From: Marsupella aquatica
Taxonomy: Eukaryota > Marchantiophyta
Direction: 5' to 3'
Assembly: GCA_973895155.1 (NCBI GenBank)
Contig: OZ316894.1
Location: 12,152,001-12,216,000, forward strand
DNA: 64,000 nucleotides
Under the pieces are notes generated by a model. The model worked only from the letters and a program-made list of their open reading frames with translations. It made no database searches and had not been told where the DNA came from. A program made the position numbers and the translations under genes. Positions 12,414-24,129 of the stretch are shown here, one piece after another; position 1 is the stretch's first letter; each line of letters opens with the position of its first letter.

Positions 12414-13878
12414 ATGGCGTCGTTGAAGGGCAAGGTGGCGCTAGTGACTGGAGGCTCCCGAGGGATTGGGAAAGAAATCGCTCTGGTGCTGGCAGGAGCC
12501 GGGGCTGCCGTGGTGGTGAATTACGCGGGCAACGAGGCAGCGGCGAACGAGACGGTGAGTCAGATCACAGCCACTGGGGCCAAAGCGATCGCCGTCAAGG
12601 GAGACGTGAGTAAAGCTGCAGACGTGCTAGCAGCGTTCGACAAGTCAGTGGAAGCGTTCGGTGCTGTGCATATCGTCGTGCATGTGGCCGGGATTTTGCT
12701 CGACAATTACCCTTTAATAGTTGACACCACGGAGGAGGAGTGGGATCGCATCTTCACGACCAATGCAAAGGGAACCTTTCTTGTGGTCAAAGAAGCTGCC
12801 AAGCGGCTCGGCCCCGGTGGCAGGATCATCACTACGAGCTCCAGCCTTGTGGGCACCTTACTCCCCCGTAAGGCTTTTTCGCCTATTCCTGCAGACTCCT
12901 CTGCTTCCTACTTGACTTCATCGTTTCATCAAAGTAATTTGCTTAATGCGTTACAATCGTATAATCCACCCACCTACTTTATTATCTAGGCAGGCAGTAG
13001 AGCATAAGGTGAATCCAATTGCCTCACCTCAGTCGAATGAAATGTCATCGGTCCAATCTTTCACACCCGTTGTTTCACATCAAGGCAGTCGGAAGGGCAT
13101 TGCAATTGCGTTTCGTCATTCGAAGGACCTTTCAGAATTGATGAGTTGTGTGATGGACAGTCCCTCAAGCAGTACAGTGGTGAAGTTGGGGTTGTCTAGA
13201 TGGACGGGAGTGTCGATGTCCGTAAGACATGTCACGTTATCAATGTCCTTCCGAGCATCTTGCCTTCAAGCGGTTCTGTAGCTAGACCAAGCGTTGATGA
13301 GTCATTTGATGGAGAGTCTCTGTAGCAAAATTCCTGAAGCAGAGTAGTATTGGAAGGGGGAGAGAGGTTTGGCTAAGAGGACAAAGTGCCGATATCAGTT
13401 ACACATTCCACCATGTTGTTTTCCTAGCCGGGCCTTCGAGCCAAACATTTTCTAAGCTGAGACCAGCTCTGTGTCGTTTTTTGAGCATTATTGAGAGCTG
13501 GTGTATTTTGACAGTGAGTCGAAACCATCCTAACTGACTTCACTTAAATCCCAAAATTGTGCTGACATTTTGATTGTAATGCCAGGCTATGGCTCATATT
13601 CTGCTAGCAAAGGTGCTGTGGAAGTTTTGACCAAGACTCTTGCCAGGGAGCTGAAGGGGAGAAAAATTACTGTGAACTGCGTAGCCCCTGGTGCAGTTGC
13701 CACTGAAATGTTTTTTAGGGGAAAGACGCAGGAGCAGATTGATTTCGTGACGAAGCAGCCTCCTTTGGAACGACTTGGAGAGCCTAAAGACATTGCTGCT
13801 TTGACCCTGTTTCTGGCCAGTGATGCATCAGAGTGGGTTAACGGGCAGGTGATTAGAGTGAATGGCGGTCTTGTATGA
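12414..13878 (+). CDS. FabG-like short-chain dehydrogenase/reductase, copy 1
   Basis: Two exons, 12414-12867 and 13586-13878 (TGA), join in phase 1 and encode 248 residues, the usual length of a classical SDR. The N-terminal Rossmann motif TGGSRGIG binds NAD(P)H. The VAG of HVAG stands for the NNAG motif, the SSS of IITTSSS supplies the catalytic serine, and YSASK is the Y-x3-K catalytic pair. The C-terminal RLGEPKDIA and NGQVIRVNGG are typical of 3-oxoacyl-ACP reductase-like SDRs. It probably reduces or oxidises a small carbonyl or alcohol substrate, which the sequence does not identify. No clear plastid transit peptide precedes the Rossmann fold, suggesting a cytosolic enzyme. The junction reads PRYGSYSASK. 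An open frame extends 121 codons upstream, but the duplicate gene and family length support the ATG at 12414. Confidence 0.92.
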
Positions 13879-16800
13879 TAGGATTGAGCTTTGCTGGTCG
13901 CAGGGATGGAGGGCAGGGACATTTAAGCACACAACTTAGTGCAGGAAACAGTAAAATTCGTCAGTTCGTCGAACAGAGGTGTCAATTTCAAGGAGCGTGT
14001 AATGTCGATGAAATCTTGCCTTAAGCCCAACCTTCTGGCAATTCTATTTCCGCTAGATTTAATTGTGGGAAAGGATTTATGAATATTGATCAGAACCTCT
14101 CACACTTCATCATGTAACATTCCCGCACAAAGCAAGCAAAAAAAAAATTATATATATATTCAAACTGCCAAAAAACAGAGGACCTCAACCGGGAGACTCT
14201 CAACCGTGAGATATGATCTCTCAGGAAAAAGACCTAATAAGGGGGGGGGACAAGCGCGAGAACAAGACTGGAAGCTGAGGGTCGACAAAAGACTGTTTTA
14301 GTGAGCTTGAAGAGGGTCGACAAAGACCCTGACTGTGGCTCATTAGAGATAAAACACAAGAAATATGAAAAGAAAAAGTTTATCAATGAGCTTGAAGGGA
14401 CTATTTATGGAAAAGTTGGAACTCTTCACTAGAGCAAATGATTCACTCCCAAGAAAACCAGTCAACCTACTTTGGTTGTTAGGCTAGTCCCAAGGCTCAG
14501 AGAAATCTCCAAACACCTAATCCAGTCTAGTATACTCTATTAGCAGTCAAGTGTAGACACCTTTCATGACCTACTACTGGAGTGAAGGCACTCTTGTGAC
14601 GTAAAGATTTTCGTGACTTTTCTCTTTGTATATTTAAGTGCATTAATTCTCCATAATGCACCCCTTTTTTTGAGGAGGGGATTATACAAAACACCATAAA
14701 TATAGTAAAAGTAAAAACTAAATATAGTTTTACCATAAAATTAATTAATTAAATTTAGTCAAGATCTCAAGATAATAACCAATGAAAGTGATACTAACAA
14801 AATATCTATGAATAGAATCTAATATAACTAAAGAAGGTATATTTTTGGTAAATTCCATAGTAACCACTTCTTGGATGACCCTTTAATTTGAATTTTCTAT
14901 TTCAGGGATTTTTTAATTTTTTTTGTTATCGAAAAGTCACTCAAGTTTTTACGTACATTAATGTCCTAGTTACGGGCATTCTGAGAATAATACCCTCAAA
15001 ACTTGGGCCACTGCCCTCGTTTTTCAGGGCATTATATCCCACAATGCCCTCTAACCAGGACATTATCCTATTCAGAAATGTGTTTGAGTAGGGGCATACA
15101 TGGAGAGCCTGGGTCCAGGGCCTCGTTGTGCATCCGCACATACATTAAAACTAGTACTATTAATAACTAGCACAGCAACAACAATATAGCAGGAAGCGTA
15201 ACTCCTCCAAGGGGCATGTGGACCCAGGATAGTTAAATGCTCACCCCAGTCGGAAGTTCCTTCCAAGCCTCCGTATGGACCCTAGTGACATGCTTGTTAC
15301 GGACACCCATTGGAAGTTCCTTCCAAAATCCTTAACATCACATGCACTTGCATCACTACTTTTGGTCACAAACATGAAATTTATGTTTGCAACAACAAAC
15401 ATACAAACATGATGGTTCATGCCTGACAAAAGGCAAGGAAAACTTAAACCCCAATTATTATAACAGTAAAACTACCCAACAAAAGGAAAGTAAAATTATA
15501 GTTACACACCAAGGCAGTAAAACAAATCGCTCTTAGTTCTTTATGATCTTCCAGAACCTATGATATCCTTGTACTGGAATAAATCTGCCAACTTAAGGTT
15601 CATTGGAAAGTGAGCTAGGCCCATTGGAAAGCTCTTTCTAAAAAGTTCTAAAATGTTTGCACACAAAAGGGTTCATCTAGAGATGAATGAGAAATTAAAA
15701 ATATTTTTAAAAGCTATCACGTTCATATAAAAGCTTGCTAAAAAACATTTTTTAAGAAAATTTTAAATCCAATCTTTGAAAAACTTTTATAATTGATATT
15801 CAACAAAGTATTTAAATATTTTTGAAAATATATTAAAAGGTTCAAGTGCTGTATTTTTAAACTAGTTCCAGGACCCCTTGGTTATGTAAGTTTGATGTTA
15901 TTCAAATACTAAGTTAGAACACATGAAGAATTGCATATTGGAATATGTTTGAATATGGAGATGAGAGGACAAAAGGAGTAGATTATTCATGGAAGAAGTG
16001 CATGCACAACTTTCCCTGGTACTCCTATGTCCATATGCTATAGACACCAACGTTTCTTCATTATATTCCTTTGGTATTCCTTTATCCATAGTAGTGAAAG
16101 AGTTTTTTTATGTTCTCTTGGTGTTCCTTTTTCCATAGTAACCAAATGGTTTCTTACAATACCTTGGTAAATGTTACTTCATGTTACTTCTACCCATGGT
16201 TATTCCACAGATTACTAATTAAATAGAAAACTCATACAATCTAGTGGAAAACACTGATATCTCAATCACAACCCATCCAAAGGTTATGTTCTTTTACCCC
16301 CTTTTCACCCCTTTCTTTGTTTATTTGAAAAATGTTATTTTTCAATTTTCAATTGTTTTTACAGTTACAACTAAGGTCTAACTGTTTTTCTTTGACTTGT
16401 TTCAAACACACATAGTCTTGTTTGTGACCAATAGTGTTGATGTGACTGCACGTGCTTCCAGGGATTTTGGAAGGAACTTCCCATGGGGTCCATAATTATT
16501 TCTTCAATTGTTTTGTTTTGTTTGCACATGTTTTATGTGTTTTATACTAAGTGATTCCCAGGATCAAGGGAAGGTACTGACATTGAAAAGTTAGTAGTCA
16601 CATGTAATCTGAGGTGTTTACACAGGACTACTCAGTAACTTAAGTAGTTACTAATACAGCTCAATGCAAAAATATATATCTCTAGATTCCATTTAACTTT
16701 TTTACTTTGAAACAATGTATACCACTCATAAAGCAATAATGAAATCAAATTACTTGGAATATTCCTACAAGATACGTGATATAAATATACTCTATTAAGA

Positions 16801-17387
16801 GAACTAGCCCCAACTACCTGTTCTTTGAACATGAATAGAATTGAGGACAATAAAGCCATGGTACATCTCATCATTTTAACATACACCATTCTCTCCCTGC
16901 ACATCCATTTTCCATGCACATAAATTTTGGTGTGACCTTATTATTCTCTCCTTGCACATTTTTTTTGTGTGCACATACATTTTGGTGGGGCCCTAGAGTT
17001 ATGGTCTAGAGGCTTCACTCTAGAAGCCTAGACCCCACCTCTAGCTTGGAGTTCGTGCTTTATAACTAAGATATTCCCTCTTAGGAGCATCACAAATAAT
17101 AGTACTGTAGTCTTTCATTATCTGAGAAATAGCCTGATTACCCCTTCCTTTAAGATAAATAAAGATGAGGAGAGAATCATGTTGTAGGTACAAGGATTCG
17201 ATGCTATTCCTTAGTCGCCCCACTCTCCTTTCACTTCTTTCTAGAGTTAGAGTCAGAGTCTAGGGGCCCAAGGAGTAACTTTTGATTGCACTTTATTAGG
17301 GTGGCTTTACAAGACATTGGTGACACTTTCAACCTTTTTGATTTTGCCTTGAAAGTCGAAAGCATGCCCATCCAACAGAGGATCGAC
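13879..17387. other. AT-rich intergenic region
   Basis: The first 230 bases match the 3' flank of SDR copy 2 (28514-28740) and belong to the duplicated block. The rest is AT-rich, with poly-A and poly-T runs, a purine-rich tract near 14240, an inverted-repeat pair (15301-16491) and short imperfect tandem repeats near 16100 and 16900. No coding exon or RNA gene was recognised. Confidence 0.5.
15301..16491. repeat. Inverted-repeat pair, candidate old foldback element
   Basis: Arms of about 73 bases at 15301-15373 and 16419-16491 are imperfect reverse complements. They share GGAAGTTCCTTCCAAAATCC on one strand and TTTGGTCACAAAC near the inner edge. A second partial copy of GGAAGTTCCTTCCAA lies at about 15251. 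The 1.05-kb interior is AT-rich and non-coding. No target duplication could be fixed. Confidence 0.5.
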
Positions 17388-17540
17388 GTCCTGCTCTGGA
17401 CATGCAATTTTACGTAGGGTAGCCATAAGGGGACTATACCCGGGGATCCAACAGGTCCCAGACCAGGAGGGAGAGAGGGTTGAACCAGGGCCCGATAGAC
17501 GTCTTGCTCTGGACATGCAATTTTATGTAGGGTAGCCACA
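17388..17540. repeat. 113-bp tandem duplication interrupted by copia element 1
   Basis: The unit starting GTCCTGCTCTGGACATGCAA near 17388 recurs at 17501. The second copy stops at the left border of copia element 1 and resumes right of it at about 25976 (GACTGTACCC, then GGGTCCCAGACCAGGAGGGA). The split copy dates the tandem duplication before the retrotransposon insertion. Confidence 0.8.
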
Positions 17541-17544
17541 AGGG

Positions 17545-17888
17545 TGTTGAGCATAGACGACATTCGCAACGGCAAGCTCATGAACCATCCAACGCACAAT
17601 AGTCGACACAGAGAGATACGTGGTTCACCTCCACATGAGGCTACGTCCACGGGAACACACAAGAGCTTTACTGCACTCTAGGCCGACCGGCCATACCAAG
17701 CATCCACAGCACAAGCTCTCCCTATCTCTCAACTAGCTCCGTAACAATGAGCCTAAGTTCCACCAGGGTCTGGCATCAGCCCTGGCTATATGCACAACAG
17801 CACTACCGCTAACCTTAGCTAGGTCCTAACCCAAGTTAGCCTAACTGTGGTTAGCACAAGAGTCACAAGACTAGAGCAATATTTAACA
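17545..17888 (-). repeat. 3' LTR of copia element 1
   Basis: 344 bases, TGTTGAGCATAGACG to CAATATTTAACA on the plus strand. The polypurine tract lies beside it at 17889-17898 (minus strand TAAGGGGGAG). It differs from the partner LTR at about five positions. Confidence 0.95.
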
Positions 17889-18095
17889 AACTCCCCCTTA
17901 ACTCTTGTCCTGGGGACTGGACTAAATGCTACCATATGGAATCCTCAGCGGGAAGTTCTAGACAATCACCAAACCAGGTTTCCCCCTAAAAACCACAAGG
18001 GTTAACTAAGGGTTAACTAGAACTAAGCCGTAGCCTAACAGGAATGAGTAATCCATATACAAATAGTCACACATTGCTAAATAACTCTACTTGCA

Positions 18096-19892
18096 CTACA
18101 ACTGCAAAACCTGCAAAGTAGCACGGTGTCTTGAGAAACTCTCCAAAGGAATCACTTTGGTAAAGGCATCAGCGGGATTGAGCTTTCCATCAATCTTGAC
18201 TAGCTCAAAAGTTTTATCAGACACTGCTTGCCTGATAAAATGGTACCTGATATCAATGTGCTTCACCCTGCTATCCATCACCTGGTTAGCAGCCAAGTGA
18301 AGAGCACTCTGACTATCACAGTTTAGAGTCATTTTTCCATGCTCTAAACCCATCTCCGCGATCAACTTATCCAACCAAATTGCTTCCTTTGCAGCTTCTG
18401 CTGCTGCAACATACTCTGCTTCTGTAGTAGACTGAGATATGCACTTCTGCAAGGTAGATTTCCAACTTATACATCCTCCTCCAAGAGTGTATACAAACCC
18501 AGTTGTAGATCTCCTTGTATCCAGACAGCCTCCATAGTCAGAATCTACATAGCCAACTAACGTTCTATTTGATCTGTTATCAAATAGTAATGCATAGTCC
18601 TGTGTTCCGTTCACATACCTGAGGATCCATTTCACAGCTTCCCAATGTACCTTCCCTGGATTTGACATGAATCTGCTAACCTTGCCCATTGCTAGGGCCA
18701 AGTCAGGCCTAGTACAAGTCATCAAATACATCAGACTGCCTACTGCCTTCTCATAAGGAATCTTAGCCATCAGACCTTTCTCCACAGCATCCGTAGGAGA
18801 GAAAGTCGATGATAACTTGAAATGTGAAGCTAAAGGAATATTCACTGGCTTACAGTTCTCCATGTTGAATCGTGCAAGTACTTTCCTCGCATACTGGCCT
18901 TGACTCAAGCACAACTGTCTAGTCTCAAAGTTCCTAAAAATCTCCATCCCTAAGATCCTCTTGGCCTTACCAAGATCTTTCATCCTAAATTTAGCGCTCA
19001 ATTTCGCCTTGAGACTGTCAACCTCAGATTGATCTTTAGCCACAATTAGCATGTCATCCACATAGACCACCAGAATGATAAAACTAAATACATCATTCTT
19101 GACTGATTTCGTATACACACAAGGATCATACACCATCCTTGTAAAACCTTGAGTAAGCATGAAATCATCAAACCGCTTGTTCCACTGTCTGGGAGACTGC
19201 TTCAATCCATACAAGGATTTGAGCAATCTGCAAACTAAGTTCTCTTGGCCCTTCTTCATAAAGTCTAGTGGCTGTCTCATGAAGATCATCTCTTCCAAGT
19301 TGCCATAGAGAAAAGCAGTAATAACATCCATCTGATCCATCACCAAATTAAAAAACACAACAAGCTGACACAAGATCCGAATTGTGGAATACTTAGCCAC
19401 CGGTGAAAAGACCTCATTGTAATCCACTCCTTTCTCCTGAGTGAACCCCTTGGCAACAAGCCTTGCCTTGTAGATCTTATCTCCACCCTCTGAAGGACTG
19501 TCCTTCAACTTGTAAATCCACTTGTTGTCCACCACTTGTTGACCTCTTGGAAGCTCCACCAGCTCCCATGTCTTGTTGTCACTCAAAGATTGCAACTCCC
19601 TCTGCATTGTTGCATTCCACTCATGCTTCTGCTCTGAAGCACAAGCCTCACTATACGAAGAAGGCTCTCCTTCTTCCAAGATCAAAGCCATATCATCTTC
19701 ATCAGGTGCAATGTCAATATCATCTAGCTTAGATGAGTCTGCCCATTGACCATACCTGGTAGGAGCTCTAGTAGAACGATTGGAAGTTCTTCTAGTAGAT
19801 GACTCAGGCTGATCTGTTGCTGCTGCTGGTTGAATTTGAGGTACCCCAGTAACAATTTTCTCCTCTTGTTCCATCACAGGAACCAGCTCCAA
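18096..19892 (-). pseudogene. Copia element 1 reverse transcriptase and RNase H region
   Basis: An uninterrupted frame of about 598 codons holds the copia RT domain, beginning with the conserved WKWIYKLK-like NKWIYKLK, then ARLVAKGFTQ, VDYNEVFSPVAK and the catalytic YVDDM. RNase H follows with YVDSDYGG, the STTEAEYVAAAEAAKEAIWL stretch and HIDIRYHFIR. The catalytic residues appear intact. It is cut off from the integrase part by the insertion at 19961-21705, so it cannot be made as part of a full polyprotein from this copy. Confidence 0.85.
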
Positions 19893-19960
19893 GCCCGGAG
19901 CTTCTCCATCTCTCCTATCATGAACTGAATCATGACTAATCTCCCCCTCAACCCGATCCG

Positions 19961-21705
19961 ATGTCGTGGTAACTTTGGTGCAAATAGTACACCTAAGTTA
20001 CACTGGTATATTTTGGGTTTGCAACATCTCGACTTAAGATGACAAATAAGACCATAAGTCGGGTACCTATGCTTGTAGCGGGTTGTCGATTCATAAAGAA
20101 ACGAGGAACGAGAGGAGGAGGCAACAACTCTAAGGCAAGAAAGCAACAATGGACGGAGTGCACGGGGCGCCAGTTGGATTTCCAAATCACGTTGAATTTC
20201 AGTTTTGGGTTATGGAGAAAGTTCATTTTCGGCAATTCATCGTGCATCACTTTGGTGTGCGATTCCTTCGGGAGGTTGAAGAATCCGCTCAACCTTTGTT
20301 CTTACCCACGCTTACATATACACATAAGTGGGTTATATGTTTTTATATTTTAACATAATAGCTAGTTTGGTGATTCATCATGCCTAGTTACAAAATTTAG
20401 GCATCCTATGATGGGTTAGAGTGACGACAAAGCACTTCTAAATAAAGTATTGTGGGCTATATGAATAATTATCATAAACTAAAGTATAGGCCTACTAGGT
20501 GGCTTTACTTTTCCACTAGATTTGTGACATAGCAAAATATATAGGGATATGTGGCATACATGTGTAAAAAGGCCTTGCATGGTTGCATGTCCATTTAGAA
20601 TCAAACACATGGCCAATTAGGTGTCGAAAGGAGGATACGCATGGAAACATGCCCAATAGCATCCAAACACCTTGTTGTTTACATGTTCAAATATTATTGG
20701 ACCATGTGTACCAAAGGGGTGAGTCATTACCCCTCCAAAGCACTATAAATAAGAGGCTTGCCCCTTGGGGGTGGCATGGTGAGTTTTCTTTGTTATTCCA
20801 AACTTATGTGCAAGAATAGTGTGGGGAGTATAAGAATTCATAGAATGTGCTTGGAAGCTAGAGATGTGACATTGTTAGAAAGTTATTAAATAGTAAAGGT
20901 TGTACTATATAGGAAATCATTATGATATATTTTTCTTAGGGAAATAGTATTCTAACTTTGATCACCTTGATGAGCACACCAAGTTTGCTTTTGGAATCAC
21001 TTGATTTTGGTATAATACTAGAAAGTTATGATGACTTGAAGGTTTAGATTATGCTCAAATAGAACCATATTTTTCTGAGTTTAAATATTGTTTATAATAT
21101 TTTCCTAGAATAAGATGCATATTAAAAAAAATTTCTTGGAAATAGATAAGAAGCTATGTCATGCCTAGAAATTTTTTTTGAGGATATATCTATCTTTAAG
21201 TGAGATATATAGTATGGTGATGGTGACAGGGTCTTCGTAGCCTGCAATCTAGATAGGTCCATCATTTTTCTTTGTACCTGTTGATGGAGATAGAGTTTTG
21301 ACTCGAACCTTTGAGAGATGATAGGATAGTAAATACTTGGCTTGTTTGATATGGTACAAAGGAAATTGACAACCGTAGGTGAATTTCCTATGTTCAAGAA
21401 GCTTGTACCGTGATTCTGAATTACAAGATGGACCTCAATAGAGTTCCTAGACCTAATTTTAGTATAGATTGTAATGTTCGGGTGATGTGTCGCCAAAAAA
21501 CTGAGTTTCGAGCCTTCATCATCAGAAACTTTGGGGAGTCGGCATATACCATGATCATTTCATCCCCGATTCCATTCGTTGTTCCCATGACAATTGAACG
21601 ATTTCGGGTAATGATCGTAGTATTTTATTAGCACGTCGTAGCGCATTGTTCTTCCGACAGACAGAAGCCCGGGCTTTCCCGACATCGCCCACGAACTTCA
21701 CGACA
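19961..21705. mobile_element. Nested insertion inside copia element 1, candidate non-autonomous DNA transposon
   Basis: Comparison with copia element 2 (near 50455) shows that 1,745 extra bases interrupt pol. The ends are ATGTCGTGG on the left and TTCACGACA on the right, giving a terminal inverted repeat of about seven bases (TGTCGTG). CCG is repeated on both sides (19958-19960 and 21706-21708), as expected of a 3-bp target duplication. The interior is AT-rich. Open frames up to 124 codons occur on both strands, but none resembles a transposase I know. The class is unresolved. Confidence 0.65.
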
Positions 21706-21901
21706 CCGGGATGAGAGATTTCCCCTTGTCAGTATGGGAGTCCTGAGAACTCTCCCCCTCCTTTGATGATCTGGATTCATTAAAGGACACATCTCTACTG
21801 ACAATTAGCTTACAGGTTACTGGATCCCATAACCTATAACCCTTCACACCTTTCTGATAACCAAGGAAAATGCACTTCTTCGACTTGGACTCCAGCTTGG
21901 A

Positions 21902-22978
21902 TCAAAGCTGGGAAGGTGTAAGCACATAAACATCACATCCAAAAATCCTGAGATGTGAGTAATCTGCTGGACGCCCGTACCTCATTTCAAATGGCGTTTT
22001 GAATCCAATAGAACTGGATGGAGAAAAATTTACCAAATAAGCTGCAGTATTGACAGCTTCAGCCCAAAACTCATGTGGTAAGCATGATTGACTCAACATA
22101 CTCCTCGAGCGGTCCAGTAGTGTTCGGTTGAGTCTATCAGAAACACCATTCTGCTGAGGAGTATAGCTTGTTGTGAGATGGCGGGTAATCCCCTGCTCCT
22201 TACAATACGTTCCAAATTCACCGGAACTGTATTCACCGCCGTTATCCGATCGAAGATATCTCACCTTATTACCAGGCTAATTTTCAACTTGGGCTTTCCA
22301 CTCCTTAAAAGTGGCAAAAATATCAGACTTATTGTGTAGAAAGTATATCCACACATACCTTGAGTAATCGTCAATGAACGTGACATAGTATAACCGTCCA
22401 GAATGTGAGGGAGTAGGGGCGGGACCCCACACATCACTATGTACATACTCAAGTACCTCCTTGCTGGTGTGAGTTCCAACTCCGAAGGGTTTCCTGTGCT
22501 GCTTCCCTAGCACACAGTGCTCACAAAATTCCAACTTACAAGATTGCAAATTAGAAAGTAATCCTTTCTTCTAAAGAATAACCAAACCTTTTTTACTCAT
22601 GTGGCCCAAACGGAAGTGCCACAGCCGGGCCGTCCCCGGGGCCGTCTCCTCATGAGATAAGGTTACATTGGCTTCATCATAGACTACACTGCCCTCCATA
22701 ACATATAGATTGCAATGTCTCTTTTCCTTCAATACAACTTTAGTACCAGTTGAAACCTGAAGGACACCATTAGCAGAACTCCACTGATGGTCATTTGCCT
22801 CTAAAACTTCAAGTGAAATGAGATTTTTCATCATGCTGGGAATATGTCTCACATTCCTCAATGTTCTCACAGCACCATCAAACATCTGAATCTTACAGAT
22901 CCAAGTCCAACAACTTGACATGGGATTCCATTTCCCATCAACACTGACCCGTTGGAAACCGTGTAAGAACTGAAACAA
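21902..22978 (-). pseudogene. Copia element 1 GAG-pre-integrase and integrase core, broken
   Basis: The frame holds RHIPSMMKNLIS and the GAG-pre-integrase motif LWHFRLGHMS, the zinc-binding CEHC, and the core with HSDVWGPAPTPS, DDYSRYVW, LRSDNGGEYSS and YTPQQNGV. Breaks are a TAG at 22571-22573, a TAA near 22279, and a TGA at 21902-21904 before LGYQKGVKGYRLW. A frameshift separates it from the protease segment near 22.9 kb. A functional integrase is unlikely. Confidence 0.8.
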
Positions 22979-23073
22979 TCTCTTCTAGAGCAAAAGTGAA
23001 AAGTACATGCACTATCTAGAATCCAGTCATCACTACCTGGATTTGACACTACGTTGAGAGCATAACCTTGACA
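22867..23073 (-). pseudogene. Copia element 1 protease segment
   Basis: Directly downstream of the gag stop codon, the same frame continues as CQGYALNVV and WILDSACTFHF. The DSA triad is the aspartic protease active site. The frame is lost after GLGSVRF; the next segment resumes in another frame. Its position straight after an in-frame TGA is discussed in the findings. Confidence 0.75.
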
Positions 23074-24129
23074 TCACAATATGTCATCATCATCGAGTAA
23101 ATCTACCTCATGCGAGCTCGATGCTGCGTTAGCAGAGGCAGTAGGGACCTTTACTCGACAATCCCTTTTCATGTGGCCTGGCTTGCCACAATTCCAACAT
23201 GCAAGAGGCTTCCTCTCTTGCGATTTTCCTCTGGATTTAGATCTCCCCCGTGATGTAGATCTAAACCTATTCTGCCCATTCATGCGCTGCGTTGCTCTTC
23301 CCCTATTCACATTGAGCGCAGTGCCAGAAGAAGATGCTGTCTGTGATTGACCCAGCTTCTTCTGAGCATCATCAGACAGTAAAGAGCTTACCACCTTATT
23401 ATACGAAATGGACTTCAGATCTCTGTACAAGAGCACCTGTTTCAAGCCCTGATATGACGGCGGTAAGGAGCTTAGCAGAAGCAAGGCCTTATCCTCATCT
23501 TCAACTCCTTTTCCCAGGTTTGACAGATCAACTGCTAGACTATCAAACTCATCCAGGTGATCCTGCATCTTGCTCCCTTCCTTGAGCCTGAGGCTCATCA
23601 AGAGAGACTTCTTGTACAGCCGGTCTGACGCATCTTCCCGGTAGTACTTCTCTCTAAGAGCCTTGAACAGTGACGCGCAATCCGCATAATCATCCAGCTG
23701 TTTGATGATGTGCGGCTTGAGATATAGCATCACTGCATTGACAACAATCACCTGCTCCTGTCTCCATTGCCTCACTGAAATCTCCTCCTCTCCATCATAC
23801 TGCTCTCGCGATGAAAGCAGATGAGCTAAGCCCATGGCCCGTAGAACACCCTTCACTTGCTTCTCCCAGAGCAAGTAATCAGTACGACCATCGTACTTCT
23901 CCACCTCAAACTTCACTCCTCCAAATCTAGCCATCTCCCTCTTCTTTCCTACTACCGACAGCTCTGGTAGTAACACAGCTTCCTCCACTGCACGCCGCAC
24001 CGGTGATCGTACCGGTGTTATAAGTTCCTCCTCAAACGGTGGCAGCTCCTCCTCAGACTCTCCGTCTGACCATCGCGATCCTGAAGCTTCACCGACACCA
24101 ATTCTTCCAGTATCCTCCGAGTCACTCAT
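23074..24129 (-). CDS. Copia element 1 Gag (UBN2-type, CCHC zinc knuckle)
   Basis: The frame of 351 codons starts at the ATG giving MSDSEDTG; a longer frame would need a non-ATG start. It contains YDGRTDYLLWEKQVKGVL, a retrotransposon Gag helical domain (LKALREKYYREDASDRLYKK and following), an Arg/Ser-rich stretch and the zinc knuckle CWNCGKPGHMKRDC that binds RNA. The frame ends in an acidic LLDDDDIL and TGA. It appears intact, unlike the pol part. Confidence 0.85.
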   Translation of the reverse strand: MSDSEDTGRIGVGEASGSRWSDGESEEELPPFEEELITPVRSPVRRAVEEAVLLPELSVVGKKREMARFGGVKFEVEKYDGRTDYLLWEKQVKGVLRAMGLAHLLSSREQYDGEEEISVRQWRQEQVIVVNAVMLYLKPHIIKQLDDYADCASLFKALREKYYREDASDRLYKKSLLMSLRLKEGSKMQDHLDEFDSLAVDLSNLGKGVEDEDKALLLLSSLPPSYQGLKQVLLYRDLKSISYNKVVSSLLSDDAQKKLGQSQTASSSGTALNVNRGRATQRMNGQNRFRSTSRGRSKSRGKSQERKPLACWNCGKPGHMKRDCRVKVPTASANAASSSHEVDLLDDDDIL

